Assembly (NCBI GenBank): GCA_038063715.1
Contig: JBBTUO010000017.1
Span: 26,134-90,133, forward strand
DNA length: 64,000 nucleotides
Source of the DNA: SIBU01 sp038063715
GTDB lineage: Bacteria > Patescibacteriota > Minisyncoccia > Phycocordibacterales > SIBU01
Reading direction: 5' to 3'
In this document: piece by piece, positions 16,641-25,128 of the stretch
Position numbering within the stretch: position 1 is the stretch's first letter
Layout of the letters: every line of letters begins with the position of its first letter
Made by a program: the position numbers and the translations under genes
Notes under the pieces: generated by a model
Databases searched by the model: none
What the model saw: only the letters and a program-made list of their open reading frames with translations
What the model was told of the DNA's origin: nothing

Positions 16641-17731
16641 CAGTGCCGTCATTCGACACCACTCGACAAGTAAAAGAAATCCGACGGGAGATAAATGCGG
16701 CCTTAAAAAAAGTGTTGGACTCTGGAAAATTTGTCATGGGCAATGAAGTGAATATGTTCGAGACCGAATTCAGCACCTACATAGGTACACGCTACGGCAT
16801 AGGGGTAAATTCAGGCACTGACGCCCTTAAAATCGCTCTAAAGGCCTTCGGAGTGGGCATTGGAGATGAGGTCATTACAGCCACAAATACAGCCACTCCG
16901 ACAGTAAGTGCTATCCGAGAAACCGGAGCTACCCCCGTCTTGGTAGACAGTGATGAATACCACCTAATTGATGTCAAAAAGATTGAATCGGCCATCACTT
17001 CCAAAACAAAAGCACTTATCCCCGTCCATCTATACGGCCAATCTGCCGACATGGTCACCATCATGAGGATAGCCAATAAACACAATCTCAAAGTGATCGA
17101 AGACTGCGCCCAGTCAACAGGTGCGACAATAGGAAAGAAAAAGTCAGGAACCTTCGGACATGCATCCTGTTTCAGCTTCTTCCCCACCAAAAATCTAGGC
17201 GCTCTAGGCGATGGTGGCATTATCCTAACTAACGACAAAGACATTGCAGACATCTGCAAACGGCTTCGCCGATACGGCATGGACGCCACATATTACGCCC
17301 ACATCGAAGGTTACAACAGCCGACTTCAGGAATTTCAGGCGGCCATTCTCCGTATAAAGTTGTCCCGTCTTAATTCTTACAACAAACGAAGACAGGAGAT
17401 CGCGGCGCGTTATATGTCAGAAGTAAAAAATCCTACCGTGAAAATACCGAGGTCAAAAAAGGGCTTCTCGCATATCTTCCATCAGTTCGTGATCGAAGCG
17501 GCAAACCGTGAGAAGTTTTTGGAACATCTTAAAGTTAATGATGTGGGCTATGGCATTCATTATCCGTTCCCTATTCATCTCCAAAAGGCCTATGAATTCT
17601 TGGGTTATAAAAGCGGTTCTTTTCCAATAGCCGAAGCGGCGGCCCAAAGAATTGTTTCTCTGCCGATCTTTCCTGAACTTACAGAAAAAGAAATAGGTCA
17701 CGTCATAGCGACCATCAATAGCTTCAAATAG
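16625..17731 (+). CDS. DegT/DnrJ/EryC1 sugar aminotransferase (FdtB/QdtB-like)
   Basis: 368 aa, full length. PLP-dependent aminotransferase of nucleotide-linked keto-sugars: NSGTDALKIAL (62-72), IEDCAQSTGA with Asp160 and Gln163, and the PLP lysine in FFPTKNLGALGDGG (Lys189). HYPFPIHLQ and RIVSLPIFPEL are typical C-terminal motifs. With the cupin upstream it should install an amino group at C3. It is the last gene of the first rightward operon and converges on the leftward epimerase at 17744 with only 12 bp between; no hairpin terminator is seen there. Confidence 0.92.
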   Translation: MPKKITVPSFDTTRQVKEIRREINAALKKVLDSGKFVMGNEVNMFETEFSTYIGTRYGIGVNSGTDALKIALKAFGVGIGDEVITATNTATPTVSAIRETGATPVLVDSDEYHLIDVKKIESAITSKTKALIPVHLYGQSADMVTIMRIANKHNLKVIEDCAQSTGATIGKKKSGTFGHASCFSFFPTKNLGALGDGGIILTNDKDIADICKRLRRYGMDATYYAHIEGYNSRLQEFQAAILRIKLSRLNSYNKRRQEIAARYMSEVKNPTVKIPRSKKGFSHIFHQFVIEAANREKFLEHLKVNDVGYGIHYPFPIHLQKAYEFLGYKSGSFPIAEAAAQRIVSLPIFPELTEKEIGHVIATINSFK

Positions 17732-17743
17732 CTTTATACTGCT

Positions 17744-18709
17744 TTACTTCTTGCCGACAGTTTTCTTGAAAATCTGGATGTTGTAGTATTTTTCTTCGGA
17801 AAAATCAAAGCCCTTACCTATGTTTGCATCCAACTCGGCTAAAATCGATTCAATGGTCTCTTTCGGTTTGAACCCCAAAATCTTCTCGGCTTTGCCGGTC
17901 AAGATCTTATAGTTACGGTTATCAGTGATATTTTTCACATCAACAACAAGAGATGCGCCGTATTTTTTGTTAAAATGCTCCGCCACTTTTTTGCCAACAT
18001 CTCCAACGGTAAAATTACCAGATGAAATGTTGAAAATTCCACTCACTGTATGAGGCGCCGAGATTGCGAGCCGGTACGCATGTATCACATCATTCATACC
18101 AAGAATCGGACGCCAAATTGAGGGATTATTGATCGTGATCTTTTTTTCCGTCATGGCTTTCATGTACATTGTATTGACGATCAGATCAAACCTCATGCGC
18201 GGAGCCCATCCTGAAATGGTGCCTTTACGAAGACTGATAACCGAAAAATTCTCATCGGCAAGATACATGGATCCGCACTCTCCCTGAAACTTGGATATAC
18301 CGTACGGAAACGAGCTCCGAGGCGTAGAATCCTCGCTCCGAGGCTTACTATCAGTAAACCCGTATACAGAAGCGGAAGAAGCGTAAATAAAACGTCTTAC
18401 TCCTGCGCATTTACTGATATAGGCAAGATACGAGGGCGCGGCACTATTATAAATAAAATTTTGCGATGGAGAATGATCGGCCATCGGGTCATTTGAAAGA
18501 CCGGCAAGAAAGATTGTTTGATCAAAACCCGCGAGCGCGGACTCATCAATATCAAAAATGTCCTTTTTAAGGATTTTTACTTTTTTAGGAAGCGTGTTTC
18601 CAAACCATAATATATCTAGAACCGTGATATCGTGATTATCCTTTAGAAGCTCCGGGATAAGCCTTGATCCAACATACCCGGCACCGCCAGCGATAAATAT
18701 TTTTGCCAT
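17744..18709 (-). CDS. NAD-dependent nucleotide-sugar epimerase/dehydratase
   Basis: 321 aa from the ATG at 18709; an in-frame extension to 18754 adds 15 residues that do not fit the fold. Extended SDR with GGAGYVG (8-14), FLAGLSNDP, SSASVYG (111-117) and YGISK (Tyr136, Lys140). The substrate is unknown; the DILWFGNTL segment and the SN after AGL are reminiscent of UDP-glucose 4-epimerase-like SDRs from polysaccharide clusters. Divergent from the carbamoyltransferase gene at 18777 with a 67-bp shared promoter region. Confidence 0.82.
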   Translation of the reverse strand: MAKIFIAGGAGYVGSRLIPELLKDNHDITVLDILWFGNTLPKKVKILKKDIFDIDESALAGFDQTIFLAGLSNDPMADHSPSQNFIYNSAAPSYLAYISKCAGVRRFIYASSASVYGFTDSKPRSEDSTPRSSFPYGISKFQGECGSMYLADENFSVISLRKGTISGWAPRMRFDLIVNTMYMKAMTEKKITINNPSIWRPILGMNDVIHAYRLAISAPHTVSGIFNISSGNFTVGDVGKKVAEHFNKKYGASLVVDVKNITDNRNYKILTGKAEKILGFKPKETIESILAELDANIGKGFDFSEEKYYNIQIFKKTVGKK

Positions 18710-18763
18710 AAGAACGTAATCATAGCAAAGGATTTGAAGATTTTCAATTAGCAAATACTGGGC

Positions 18764-18769
18764 TATAAT
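18764..18769 (+). promoter_or_regulatory. -10 box for a leaderless carbamoyltransferase mRNA
   Basis: A perfect TATAAT, 7 nt before the GTG at 18777. A TTTTCA at 18741-18746 is at 17-bp spacing but is a weak -35. Transcription should begin within 1-2 nt of the start codon, and no Shine-Dalgarno is present. Confidence 0.6.
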
Positions 18770-18776
18770 CAGATGC

Positions 18777-20642
18777 GTGAAAACATATATTCTTGGAATT
18801 TCAGCATACTACCACGATTCCTCGGCAGCACTGCTGTGCAATGGAGAAATTATCGCCGCTGCTCAAGAGGAAAGATTTTCTAGAAAAAAAGCGGACCCAA
18901 GATTCCCCAAATCATCTATTGAATACTGCCTCGCTGAAGCCAGAATTGGAATTGAAGACATTGACCATGTAGTATTTTATGAAAATTCTTTAAGAAAATT
19001 CGAGAGGCTCTGTGAGTCGTATTTCGCGTTTGTACCCCGTGGTTTTGATTTCTTCAAACATTCATTTCGAACATGGTCAAGCTCAAAATTACAGACAAAA
19101 AACAACATTCTGAAAGAGCTGGGTGGTAAATTTTGTGGAGAATTCCACTTCACGGAACATCACGCTTCTCATGCGGCGAGCGCCTTCTTCCCATCTCCTT
19201 ATGACGAAGCGGCGATTCTCACAATTGACGCTGTCGGAGAATGGTCAACAAGCTCTCTAGCTTACGGAAACGACCATAACATCAAAATGCTGAAAGAAAT
19301 GCGTTTCCCGCATTCTCTGGGGATGCTCTACTCGGCATTTACCTATTACACTGGATTTAAGGTCAACTCGGGCGAGTATAAACTTATGGGACTTGCCCCT
19401 TACGGACGACCTTTATATGCTGACCTTATTAAAAAAAATCTCATTGAGATATATCCTGACGGATCGTTATGGATGGATATGAGCTATTTCAATTACTGTT
19501 ATGGTTCTACCATGACCTCGCCTAAATTTCATCAATTGTTTGGCGGATCGCCTCGAGCGCCGGAAACCGATATCCAGCAAAAAGACATGGACATAGCAGC
19601 CTCCATTCAAGCAGTAACCGAAGAAATAATCATAAAGATGGCCCAATATGCACAAAAAGAGACAGGATCAAAAAATCTTGTTTTAGCCGGAGGGGTGGCC
19701 TTAAATTGCGTCGCGAATGGGAAATTGTTACGAGAAGGACCTTTCGAAAACATCTGGGTACAGCCAGCCGCAGGGGACGCCGGAGGCTCTTTAGGCGCCG
19801 CCTTACTTTTCTGGCACCAAAAATTAAGCAACACGAGAATACCACAAAAAACTGACTCCCAGAAAGGTACCATTTTGGGACCCACATTTTCAAATAGTGA
19901 TATAAAAAGTATATTGGATAGTCGTACACTACACTATGAATATTTCGCGGATGAATCGAAGTTGTTGGAAGCGGTAACGGAAGCACTGACTGAAGAAAAA
20001 ATAATCGGCTGGTTTCAAGGCCGAATGGAATACGGGCCACGATCGCTAGGATGTCGAAGCATTATCGGCGATGCACGATCTCAAAAAATGCAACAGATCA
20101 TGAATCTTAAAATAAAATTCCGAGAGTCCTTCCGGCCATTCGCTCCAAGCGTGCTGAAAGAATTTGCTCACGAAATTTTTGAAGTTACGCCCGAAGTCGA
20201 CGATCCGTATATGCTCTTCGTAGCTCCGATAAAAGAAAATTGCAAACGACAGTTGACCGCGGAAGAGAAAACCAAAATGCAAGATCCCGACTTAAGAATC
20301 AGGGTAACTGTTCCCCGCTCAAAATATCCCGCGATTACCCACGTTGACTATTCTGCAAGAATTCAAACGGTAGATGAAAAGAGGCATGGGCGCTATTACC
20401 GTTTGATAAAAAAATTCCATGAAAAAACCGGCTCTCCCCTTATAGTCAATACCAGCTTTAATATCCGTGGCGAGCCAATAGTGTGCGATCCCGAAGACGC
20501 TATACTCTGTTTTTTAGCAACAGATATGGACTGTTTAGTAATGGAAAATTTTATCATTAAGAAAGAAGAGCAAGACAAAAATTTGCTTGCATACGCGAAT
20601 CTTTCCAGGGAGCGCCATAAAAAAATGTACGCTCTAGATTAA
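18777..20642 (+). CDS. Carbamoyltransferase, NodU/CmcH/TobZ family
   Basis: 621 aa, GTG start. Two-domain O-carbamoyltransferase that makes carbamoyl-AMP from carbamoyl phosphate and ATP in a TsaD/Kae1-like N-domain and passes the carbamoyl group to a sugar hydroxyl. Visible: ILGISAYYHDSSAALL, EHHASHAASAFFPSP (metal-binding His residues), AILTIDAVGEWST, LAGGVALNCVANGKLL, and the C-domain signature GRMEYGPRSLGCRSIIGD with FRESFRPFAPSVL and NTSFNIRGEPIV. First gene of a cassette with a SxtJ/DUF5989-like protein and an SGNH protein. A second paralogue lies at 29409. Confidence 0.92.
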   Translation: MKTYILGISAYYHDSSAALLCNGEIIAAAQEERFSRKKADPRFPKSSIEYCLAEARIGIEDIDHVVFYENSLRKFERLCESYFAFVPRGFDFFKHSFRTWSSSKLQTKNNILKELGGKFCGEFHFTEHHASHAASAFFPSPYDEAAILTIDAVGEWSTSSLAYGNDHNIKMLKEMRFPHSLGMLYSAFTYYTGFKVNSGEYKLMGLAPYGRPLYADLIKKNLIEIYPDGSLWMDMSYFNYCYGSTMTSPKFHQLFGGSPRAPETDIQQKDMDIAASIQAVTEEIIIKMAQYAQKETGSKNLVLAGGVALNCVANGKLLREGPFENIWVQPAAGDAGGSLGAALLFWHQKLSNTRIPQKTDSQKGTILGPTFSNSDIKSILDSRTLHYEYFADESKLLEAVTEALTEEKIIGWFQGRMEYGPRSLGCRSIIGDARSQKMQQIMNLKIKFRESFRPFAPSVLKEFAHEIFEVTPEVDDPYMLFVAPIKENCKRQLTAEEKTKMQDPDLRIRVTVPRSKYPAITHVDYSARIQTVDEKRHGRYYRLIKKFHEKTGSPLIVNTSFNIRGEPIVCDPEDAILCFLATDMDCLVMENFIIKKEEQDKNLLAYANLSRERHKKMYALD

Positions 20643-20649
20643 AATAGTT

Positions 20650-21012
20650 ATGAATTTTATCCAAAAAATCTGGTCAAAAATATCACGCCGAATACTGAAA
20701 CTCGGGCGTAATTACGTTTTGATAATTTTGTATTATGTTATGTTACCCATCATAGCTTTAGCGGGTTCCAAATTAGTTCTTAAAAAGTCTACGGAAAAAA
20801 GTCTTTGGCTAAAGTGGGGTGACAAAATAAATCCAGATATGGCCCCTGCGCAGATTAAAAAGGGTTGGATTGTGAACTTTTTCTCTTGGACTTTTAAATC
20901 TGGCAATCTCTGGGCCATATTTTTATTGCCCTTTATTCTGATCGTGAAAGCAACCGAAGACCCTTCCAGCACAACTTCACCGGAACTAGCAATGATTTAT
21001 ACACTTTTCTGA
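20650..21012 (+). CDS. Small membrane protein, apparent SxtJ-type/DUF5989 fusion
   Basis: 120 aa. The first half has a hydrophobic helix (about 22-42, VLIILYYVMLPIIALAG) followed by a charged KLVLKKSTEKSLWLKW segment like the end of SxtJ-family proteins; the second half has another helix (about 86-103) and ends in PELAMIYTLF, close to the FIYTLF end typical of DUF5989. Both families accompany NodU-type carbamoyltransferases in other bacteria, normally as separate small genes. Here they look joined in one polypeptide. Function unknown; probably anchors or assists the carbamoyltransferase and the SGNH protein that flank it. Recognition is by eye. Confidence 0.6.
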   Translation: MNFIQKIWSKISRRILKLGRNYVLIILYYVMLPIIALAGSKLVLKKSTEKSLWLKWGDKINPDMAPAQIKKGWIVNFFSWTFKSGNLWAIFLLPFILIVKATEDPSSTTSPELAMIYTLF

Positions 21013-21014
21013 TT

Positions 21015-22043
21015 ATGCTTTACATCCGTCTCATTTTGTCACTAATAGCCTCCATCATTGGAATTATACTAATAATTCCAGGTTTAATGCTCATGTTTCC
21101 GTTCTGGTTTGTTTCTCTTGTTGCCAAAATGGTCGCAAAATTCAAACCCACATTGTCAACATGGGAAGATATAATCGAATTCGACCCAGAGCTTGGCTGG
21201 CGCTCTAAACCAAATATTGATGCGCACATGGATGTAGACGGAATATATCATATTACCGTAGGTCCCGATGGGTGGAGAGGCAACCAAAGCCTGAAAAAAA
21301 GTGACACTATTGTCATCGGCGACTCATTTGTGTTTGGGCAAGGTACAGATGACAAAAATCATTTTGCTAACCTAACAAAACATACTCAAGTCAAACCTAT
21401 AGGAGCTCCAGGATATGGCGTTGTACATTATTTGCTTCTGTTAAAAAATCTGTCCTCGGAATTGAAAGGAAAATTGGTGCTGTGGTTTGTCTATACAGGC
21501 AACGACTACCGAGAAAGCGTCCGACCCAGTTCCTATGGCTATCATTTCCCTTTTGTTTTTCGCGATAATGCAACAGAAGCTTGGGAAATTCAAACATCTC
21601 ACATACGAGATACGAAGTTACCTTTTCACTTCGAAAAGGGTTATAAAGTATCGATACCGGAACTTGCTGATCTTTTTTCCAAAAATTACTTTTCCGATTA
21701 TGCCTATGGGGCATTTGAGTATCTGGTCGTCGAAGCCAAAAAACACTGCGAAACTCATGGAGCAAAGTTTGCAGTTGTTACCCTGCCCATTAAGTGGTGT
21801 TTGGACGACAGTTACCTGCACAAATTGAAACGCCATTCAGGCAATCCAGAAAACTTTTCTCTGAAATACCCTGACGAGCAAGCAGGGATTATTTGCAAAC
21901 GGCACGGAATAACTTTTAAAGCTGGCTCGAGCGAATTTACCACCGAAGACTTTCTGCCAAACGATCTGCACTGGTCTCAAGGTGGCAACAAAAAAGCCGC
22001 TAAAATTATTGATGTATTGCATAAAGATTTCACTTCGAAATAA
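21015..22043 (+). CDS. Membrane-anchored SGNH/GDSL-hydrolase-like protein
   Basis: 342 aa. One N-terminal membrane helix pair (about 5-38), then an SGNH-like domain: IVIGDSFVFGQG (block I with Ser in GDS), GAPGYGV (block II Gly), VYTGNDYRE (block III Asn) and LPNDLHWSQGGNK (block V Asp-x-x-His). All four catalytic blocks are present. Homologues next to carbamoyltransferase/DUF5989 genes are thought to act on glycan acyl or carbamoyl groups, but no activity is proven. Starts 2 bp after the preceding gene and ends 1 bp before the GT11 gene. Confidence 0.78.
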   Translation: MLYIRLILSLIASIIGIILIIPGLMLMFPFWFVSLVAKMVAKFKPTLSTWEDIIEFDPELGWRSKPNIDAHMDVDGIYHITVGPDGWRGNQSLKKSDTIVIGDSFVFGQGTDDKNHFANLTKHTQVKPIGAPGYGVVHYLLLLKNLSSELKGKLVLWFVYTGNDYRESVRPSSYGYHFPFVFRDNATEAWEIQTSHIRDTKLPFHFEKGYKVSIPELADLFSKNYFSDYAYGAFEYLVVEAKKHCETHGAKFAVVTLPIKWCLDDSYLHKLKRHSGNPENFSLKYPDEQAGIICKRHGITFKAGSSEFTTEDFLPNDLHWSQGGNKKAAKIIDVLHKDFTSK

Positions 22044-22044
22044 A

Positions 22045-22914
22045 ATGATTATAGTCAAACTTCAAGGGGGCCTCGGTAATCAAATGTTCCAGTACGCGCT
22101 GGGACGCAATCTTTCGCTTATCCATAATGTGCCTTTTAAAATTGACTATTCGTATTTAAAAACTTCCAACCAAAGTAACCGCTCATTTAAACTTGACGGC
22201 TTTCAAATTCGTACCGAGGAGGCAACACAAAAAGAAGTGACCTCCTACACTGGGTTAAATCAAAAAATCTTGGACAGATTCCGCACAAGCTCGAATAAAA
22301 AGCACATAAAGGAATCATTTCATGGATTTAACGAATATGTTTTGAGGCGCGGCGATGGTTATTTTGATGGCCATTGGAATATGCAAAGTGAAAAATATTT
22401 TCACCCCAATGAAACCGCAATTAGAAAGGATTTTCAACTTACAAAGCCTTTCGGGGCAGACGCGCAAAAAATTGCCGAGACAATTGCGAAAGAACCGGCG
22501 TCAGTCAGTCTACACATCCGCCGTGGCGACTATGTGTCAATCTCTAAGGTTTCCGAAGTCCACGGTGTCCTACCACTCTCTTACTATGAAACGGCCTGCG
22601 AGAAAATACTTGATAAATTTCCCAATGCGCATTTTTTTATATTTTCAGACGACATCGCGTGGGCTAAGGAGAATTTCCCTAATAAGTACAGAGTTAGCTT
22701 TGTATCGGATCCAGAAATTACCGACCACGAGGAACTGATACTGATGAGTATGTGCCTGCACAACATCATTGCTAATTCTACTTTCAGCTGGTGGGGCGCT
22801 TGGCTCAATCAAAATCCGGAAAAAATTGTTGTTGCACCAACTCCTTGGTTTCAGTCCTCAACCCACAATACTGACAACATTGTCCCCGATAATTGGTGGA
22901 AAATTAAAATATAA
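22045..22914 (+). CDS. Family GT11 alpha-1,2-fucosyltransferase
   Basis: 289 aa from the ATG at 22045, 1 bp after the SGNH stop; the in-frame extension to 21982 lies inside that gene. GT11 motifs: LQGGLGNQMFQYALGRNLS (6-24), HIRRGDYV (157-164, GDP-binding), FFIFSDDIAWAK and NSTFSWWGAWLN. Adds L-fucose in alpha-1,2 linkage, typically to galactose. It is the second fucosyltransferase in the island; both use GDP-fucose made by gmd and fcl. Confidence 0.93.
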   Translation: MIIVKLQGGLGNQMFQYALGRNLSLIHNVPFKIDYSYLKTSNQSNRSFKLDGFQIRTEEATQKEVTSYTGLNQKILDRFRTSSNKKHIKESFHGFNEYVLRRGDGYFDGHWNMQSEKYFHPNETAIRKDFQLTKPFGADAQKIAETIAKEPASVSLHIRRGDYVSISKVSEVHGVLPLSYYETACEKILDKFPNAHFFIFSDDIAWAKENFPNKYRVSFVSDPEITDHEELILMSMCLHNIIANSTFSWWGAWLNQNPEKIVVAPTPWFQSSTHNTDNIVPDNWWKIKI

Positions 22915-22928
22915 TTTATACTGGCGTG

Positions 22929-23840
22929 ATGAAAGAAAAATACAAACTTCCAGAAAATTTGACGCATGATATGGGAGGCGAAGGCGACAATTTGGATGGC
23001 CGAATGAGGAATGTCCTGGAACTTCTAGAGGAGGCCCCGCTTGCCTCGCTTACAACAGTTTTAGATATCGGCGCGGGCAAAGGCCAAGTTCTAAAATGGT
23101 TTTCTCAAAGGGGTAAAAAATGCACGGGTATCGGGCTCGAAATAGAATCCTACGGCGCCAATCTCAAAGAATTTAAAGAAAAACATGATATTGATGTCGT
23201 AGAAGGCGCAATTGAAAAAATGCCTTTCCCTAAAAAATCTTTTGACGGGGTAGTAATGAGCCACATTCTTGAGCACTGTCCGAATATCGGTCTCGCGCTA
23301 GCTGAAACAAAAAGAGTTCTGGCCGATAACGGCTGGCTTTTTATTTTCGTACCGCCACACGAGGATCGAATCGCGGGAGGACATATTGCCACAGGTTGGA
23401 ATATCGGACAACTTATGTATGTACTGCTCGTAAATGGTTTTGACGTAAAAAATGGTAGGTTTATCAAATACGGCTACAACATCTGTGGTTTCGTTCAAAA
23501 AAATAAGCGGCCATTGCCGCCCCTGCGTCATGACCAGGGCGATGTGTACATTTTGCAAAAGGAAGGGTTTTTCCCTGCACCGATTAAAACCGCCGATGGC
23601 CAAAATGACGGATACTTCGGGGATATAAAATCAATTAACTGGAATCCTGAATCGAAAATCATTCAAAAAATTAAAGGGGTTCCGAAAAATAACAATAAAA
23701 TTCTATATGCGATAAAAATCAGCCTATTCAATATATCCAAGCACATCCCCGAAAGAGTAAAAGATGTTTTGAGTCTTCTATTGAGCAACCGGAAAAATGA
23801 CGGAAACAATACAATAAACCCTGAAATACTCAGAGGTTAA
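22929..23840 (+). CDS. Class I SAM-dependent methyltransferase
   Basis: 303 aa from the ATG at 22929; a GTG 3 bp upstream is possible but adds only one residue. SAM motif VLDIGAGKGQVLKWF (about 41-55), GLEIESYG at the strand-2 acid, PFPKKSFDGVVMSHILEHCPN (motif III/post) and VLADNGWLFIFVPPHED. The 80-residue C-terminal part has no recognised domain. A Ubi-like or Methyltransf_11 fold; likely modifies a glycan or a lipid-linked intermediate. Its end overlaps the convergent gmhB-like gene by 11 bp. Confidence 0.78.
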   Translation: MKEKYKLPENLTHDMGGEGDNLDGRMRNVLELLEEAPLASLTTVLDIGAGKGQVLKWFSQRGKKCTGIGLEIESYGANLKEFKEKHDIDVVEGAIEKMPFPKKSFDGVVMSHILEHCPNIGLALAETKRVLADNGWLFIFVPPHEDRIAGGHIATGWNIGQLMYVLLVNGFDVKNGRFIKYGYNICGFVQKNKRPLPPLRHDQGDVYILQKEGFFPAPIKTADGQNDGYFGDIKSINWNPESKIIQKIKGVPKNNNKILYAIKISLFNISKHIPERVKDVLSLLLSNRKNDGNNTINPEILRG

Positions 23841-24339
23841 GGGTGGAAAGTATTTTTTCAATCTGGAGCGTATCCGTTGTTATTTTTATGCTCCTACATC
23901 CGGCCGCGACAGCAGCTATTGTGTCGCTGTCGTTATCCCCGATAGCAAAACTATTTTCAAGATCTATTCCCAGTTCTTTTGCAGCATACAGAAACATTCC
24001 CGAAGCGGGTTTACGGCACATGCATTTATCCGCTAAATCGTGCGGACAATAATAAAAAGCGTCTATATGAGCAGAGGTCTTTGCTAAATCATAATTCATC
24101 CGGATGTGTAATTTTTCAACAAAGTCGGCTGTCATTTTGCCCCTCGCAACCCCACGCTGATTACTTACGACAATGACCTTAAACCCGAGATCGTTAATTT
24201 TTTTTATCAGTTCCTGCGCGCCCTGGTTCCAAAAAAATTCATCAAAATTTTTAACATAGTCATGTTCCGAAGGTTTCTTATTCAAAACCCCGTCTCGATC
24301 AAAAAACACTGCTCGATTTAATTTAGGCAAGATTTTCAT
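23830..24339 (-). CDS. gmhB: D-glycero-D-manno-heptose-1,7-bisphosphate 7-phosphatase-like HAD protein
   Basis: 169 aa from the ATG at 24339, which overlaps the HddC-like gene by 17 bp; the longer frame lies inside that gene. HAD-IIIA histidinol-phosphatase/GmhB family: VFFDRDGVLN (Asp14, Asp16), VVSNQRGVARG (Ser/Asn motif II), the zinc loop YYCPHDLADKCMCRKP (Cys-x-His...Cys-x-Cys) and IGDNDSDTIAA (motif IV). The zinc loop is diagnostic for GmhB-like enzymes. In context it removes the 7-phosphate of heptose 1,7-bisphosphate made by the HddA-like kinase at 25129. Confidence 0.85.
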   Translation of the reverse strand: MKILPKLNRAVFFDRDGVLNKKPSEHDYVKNFDEFFWNQGAQELIKKINDLGFKVIVVSNQRGVARGKMTADFVEKLHIRMNYDLAKTSAHIDAFYYCPHDLADKCMCRKPASGMFLYAAKELGIDLENSFAIGDNDSDTIAAVAAGCRSIKITTDTLQIEKILSTLNL

Positions 24340-25042
24340 AAAGAGTGCAGTCCCTGCGAGCTTGCTCAAGCATTTCCAAAGTGCCAATGTCTTGATGATA
24401 ACCCTTGAGCAGATAGCCGTAAAGAGCACGACTTTCGGCAAGCAACTTTGGAAAAATATCTTTTCCAAAATCGTAATCCCTATCTTTTGGAATGTACTTA
24501 AAAATCTCCGGCTCGACAATGTAAATACCCGCATTACCGACGTTTGTTGTCACATCTTCGGGTTTAGGTTTTTCCTTAAAACGCAAAATTCGTAAAGCAT
24601 TATCCATTTCCACAATTCCCTTTGTGCTCGGATTGTCCCACTCTCGAAGGGCGATTGTGGCTACGCCTCCTTTTTTTTCATGAAACGAAATCATGTCTTT
24701 AAGGTCAAGCTGAAAAATATTATCGCCGTATATAACAATACATCGATCGTCACCTATAAATTTTTCAAAGCGTTTAAAACCACTGGCGGTTTCCGATAGG
24801 GTTGGCTGATGTGAATCATATAGACGGACGCCGAACCGAGAGCCGTCACCAAAATATTCAGTAATTTTCAATGGAAAATAAAATGGGTTGAACCCGATAT
24901 CAATAATACCCTCTTTAGCGAGCCATTCAATGTGGTACTGAAGCAGGGGTTTGCCACCTATATCCACCATCACCTTGGGAATTGTTTTGGTCAACGGAAG
25001 TAGCCGAGTACCCAATCCAGCGCATAAAATAACGGCTTTCAT
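24323..25042 (-). CDS. Sugar-1-phosphate nucleotidyltransferase, HddC-like
   Basis: 239 aa from the ATG at 25042 (an extension to 25078 has no conserved residues). NTP-transferase fold: MKAVILCAGLGTRLLPLTKT with the Gly-rich loop and Arg, PKVMVDIGGKPLLQYHI, YGDNIFQ (metal Asp), ALREWDNPSTKG and RFKEKP. Its neighbours GmhB (overlapping) and HddA (divergent, 86 bp apart) indicate a D-glycero-alpha-D-manno-heptose-1-phosphate guanylyltransferase that makes GDP-heptose. On sequence alone it could also be a mannose- or glucose-1-phosphate transferase. Confidence 0.78.
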   Translation of the reverse strand: MKAVILCAGLGTRLLPLTKTIPKVMVDIGGKPLLQYHIEWLAKEGIIDIGFNPFYFPLKITEYFGDGSRFGVRLYDSHQPTLSETASGFKRFEKFIGDDRCIVIYGDNIFQLDLKDMISFHEKKGGVATIALREWDNPSTKGIVEMDNALRILRFKEKPKPEDVTTNVGNAGIYIVEPEIFKYIPKDRDYDFGKDIFPKLLAESRALYGYLLKGYHQDIGTLEMLEQARRDCTLYENLA

Positions 25043-25110
25043 AAGGAATACACTAGCACAGATCTGTTCATAAATCATGTAATTTTCTAAGCTGGTTTTT
25101 GGTTATCAGG

Positions 25111-25119
25111 TGGTATACT
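25111..25119 (+). promoter_or_regulatory. Extended -10 promoter for the heptose kinase gene
   Basis: TGGTATACT, 9 nt before the ATG at 25129. The leader would be 0-3 nt, and no Shine-Dalgarno is present. Confidence 0.6.
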
Positions 25120-25128
25120 ATTACGCTC

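Noticed and set aside
24340..24534. Longer start for the GmhB-like phosphatase
   Set aside because: It overlaps almost 200 bp of the nucleotidyltransferase gene and adds non-conserved residues.
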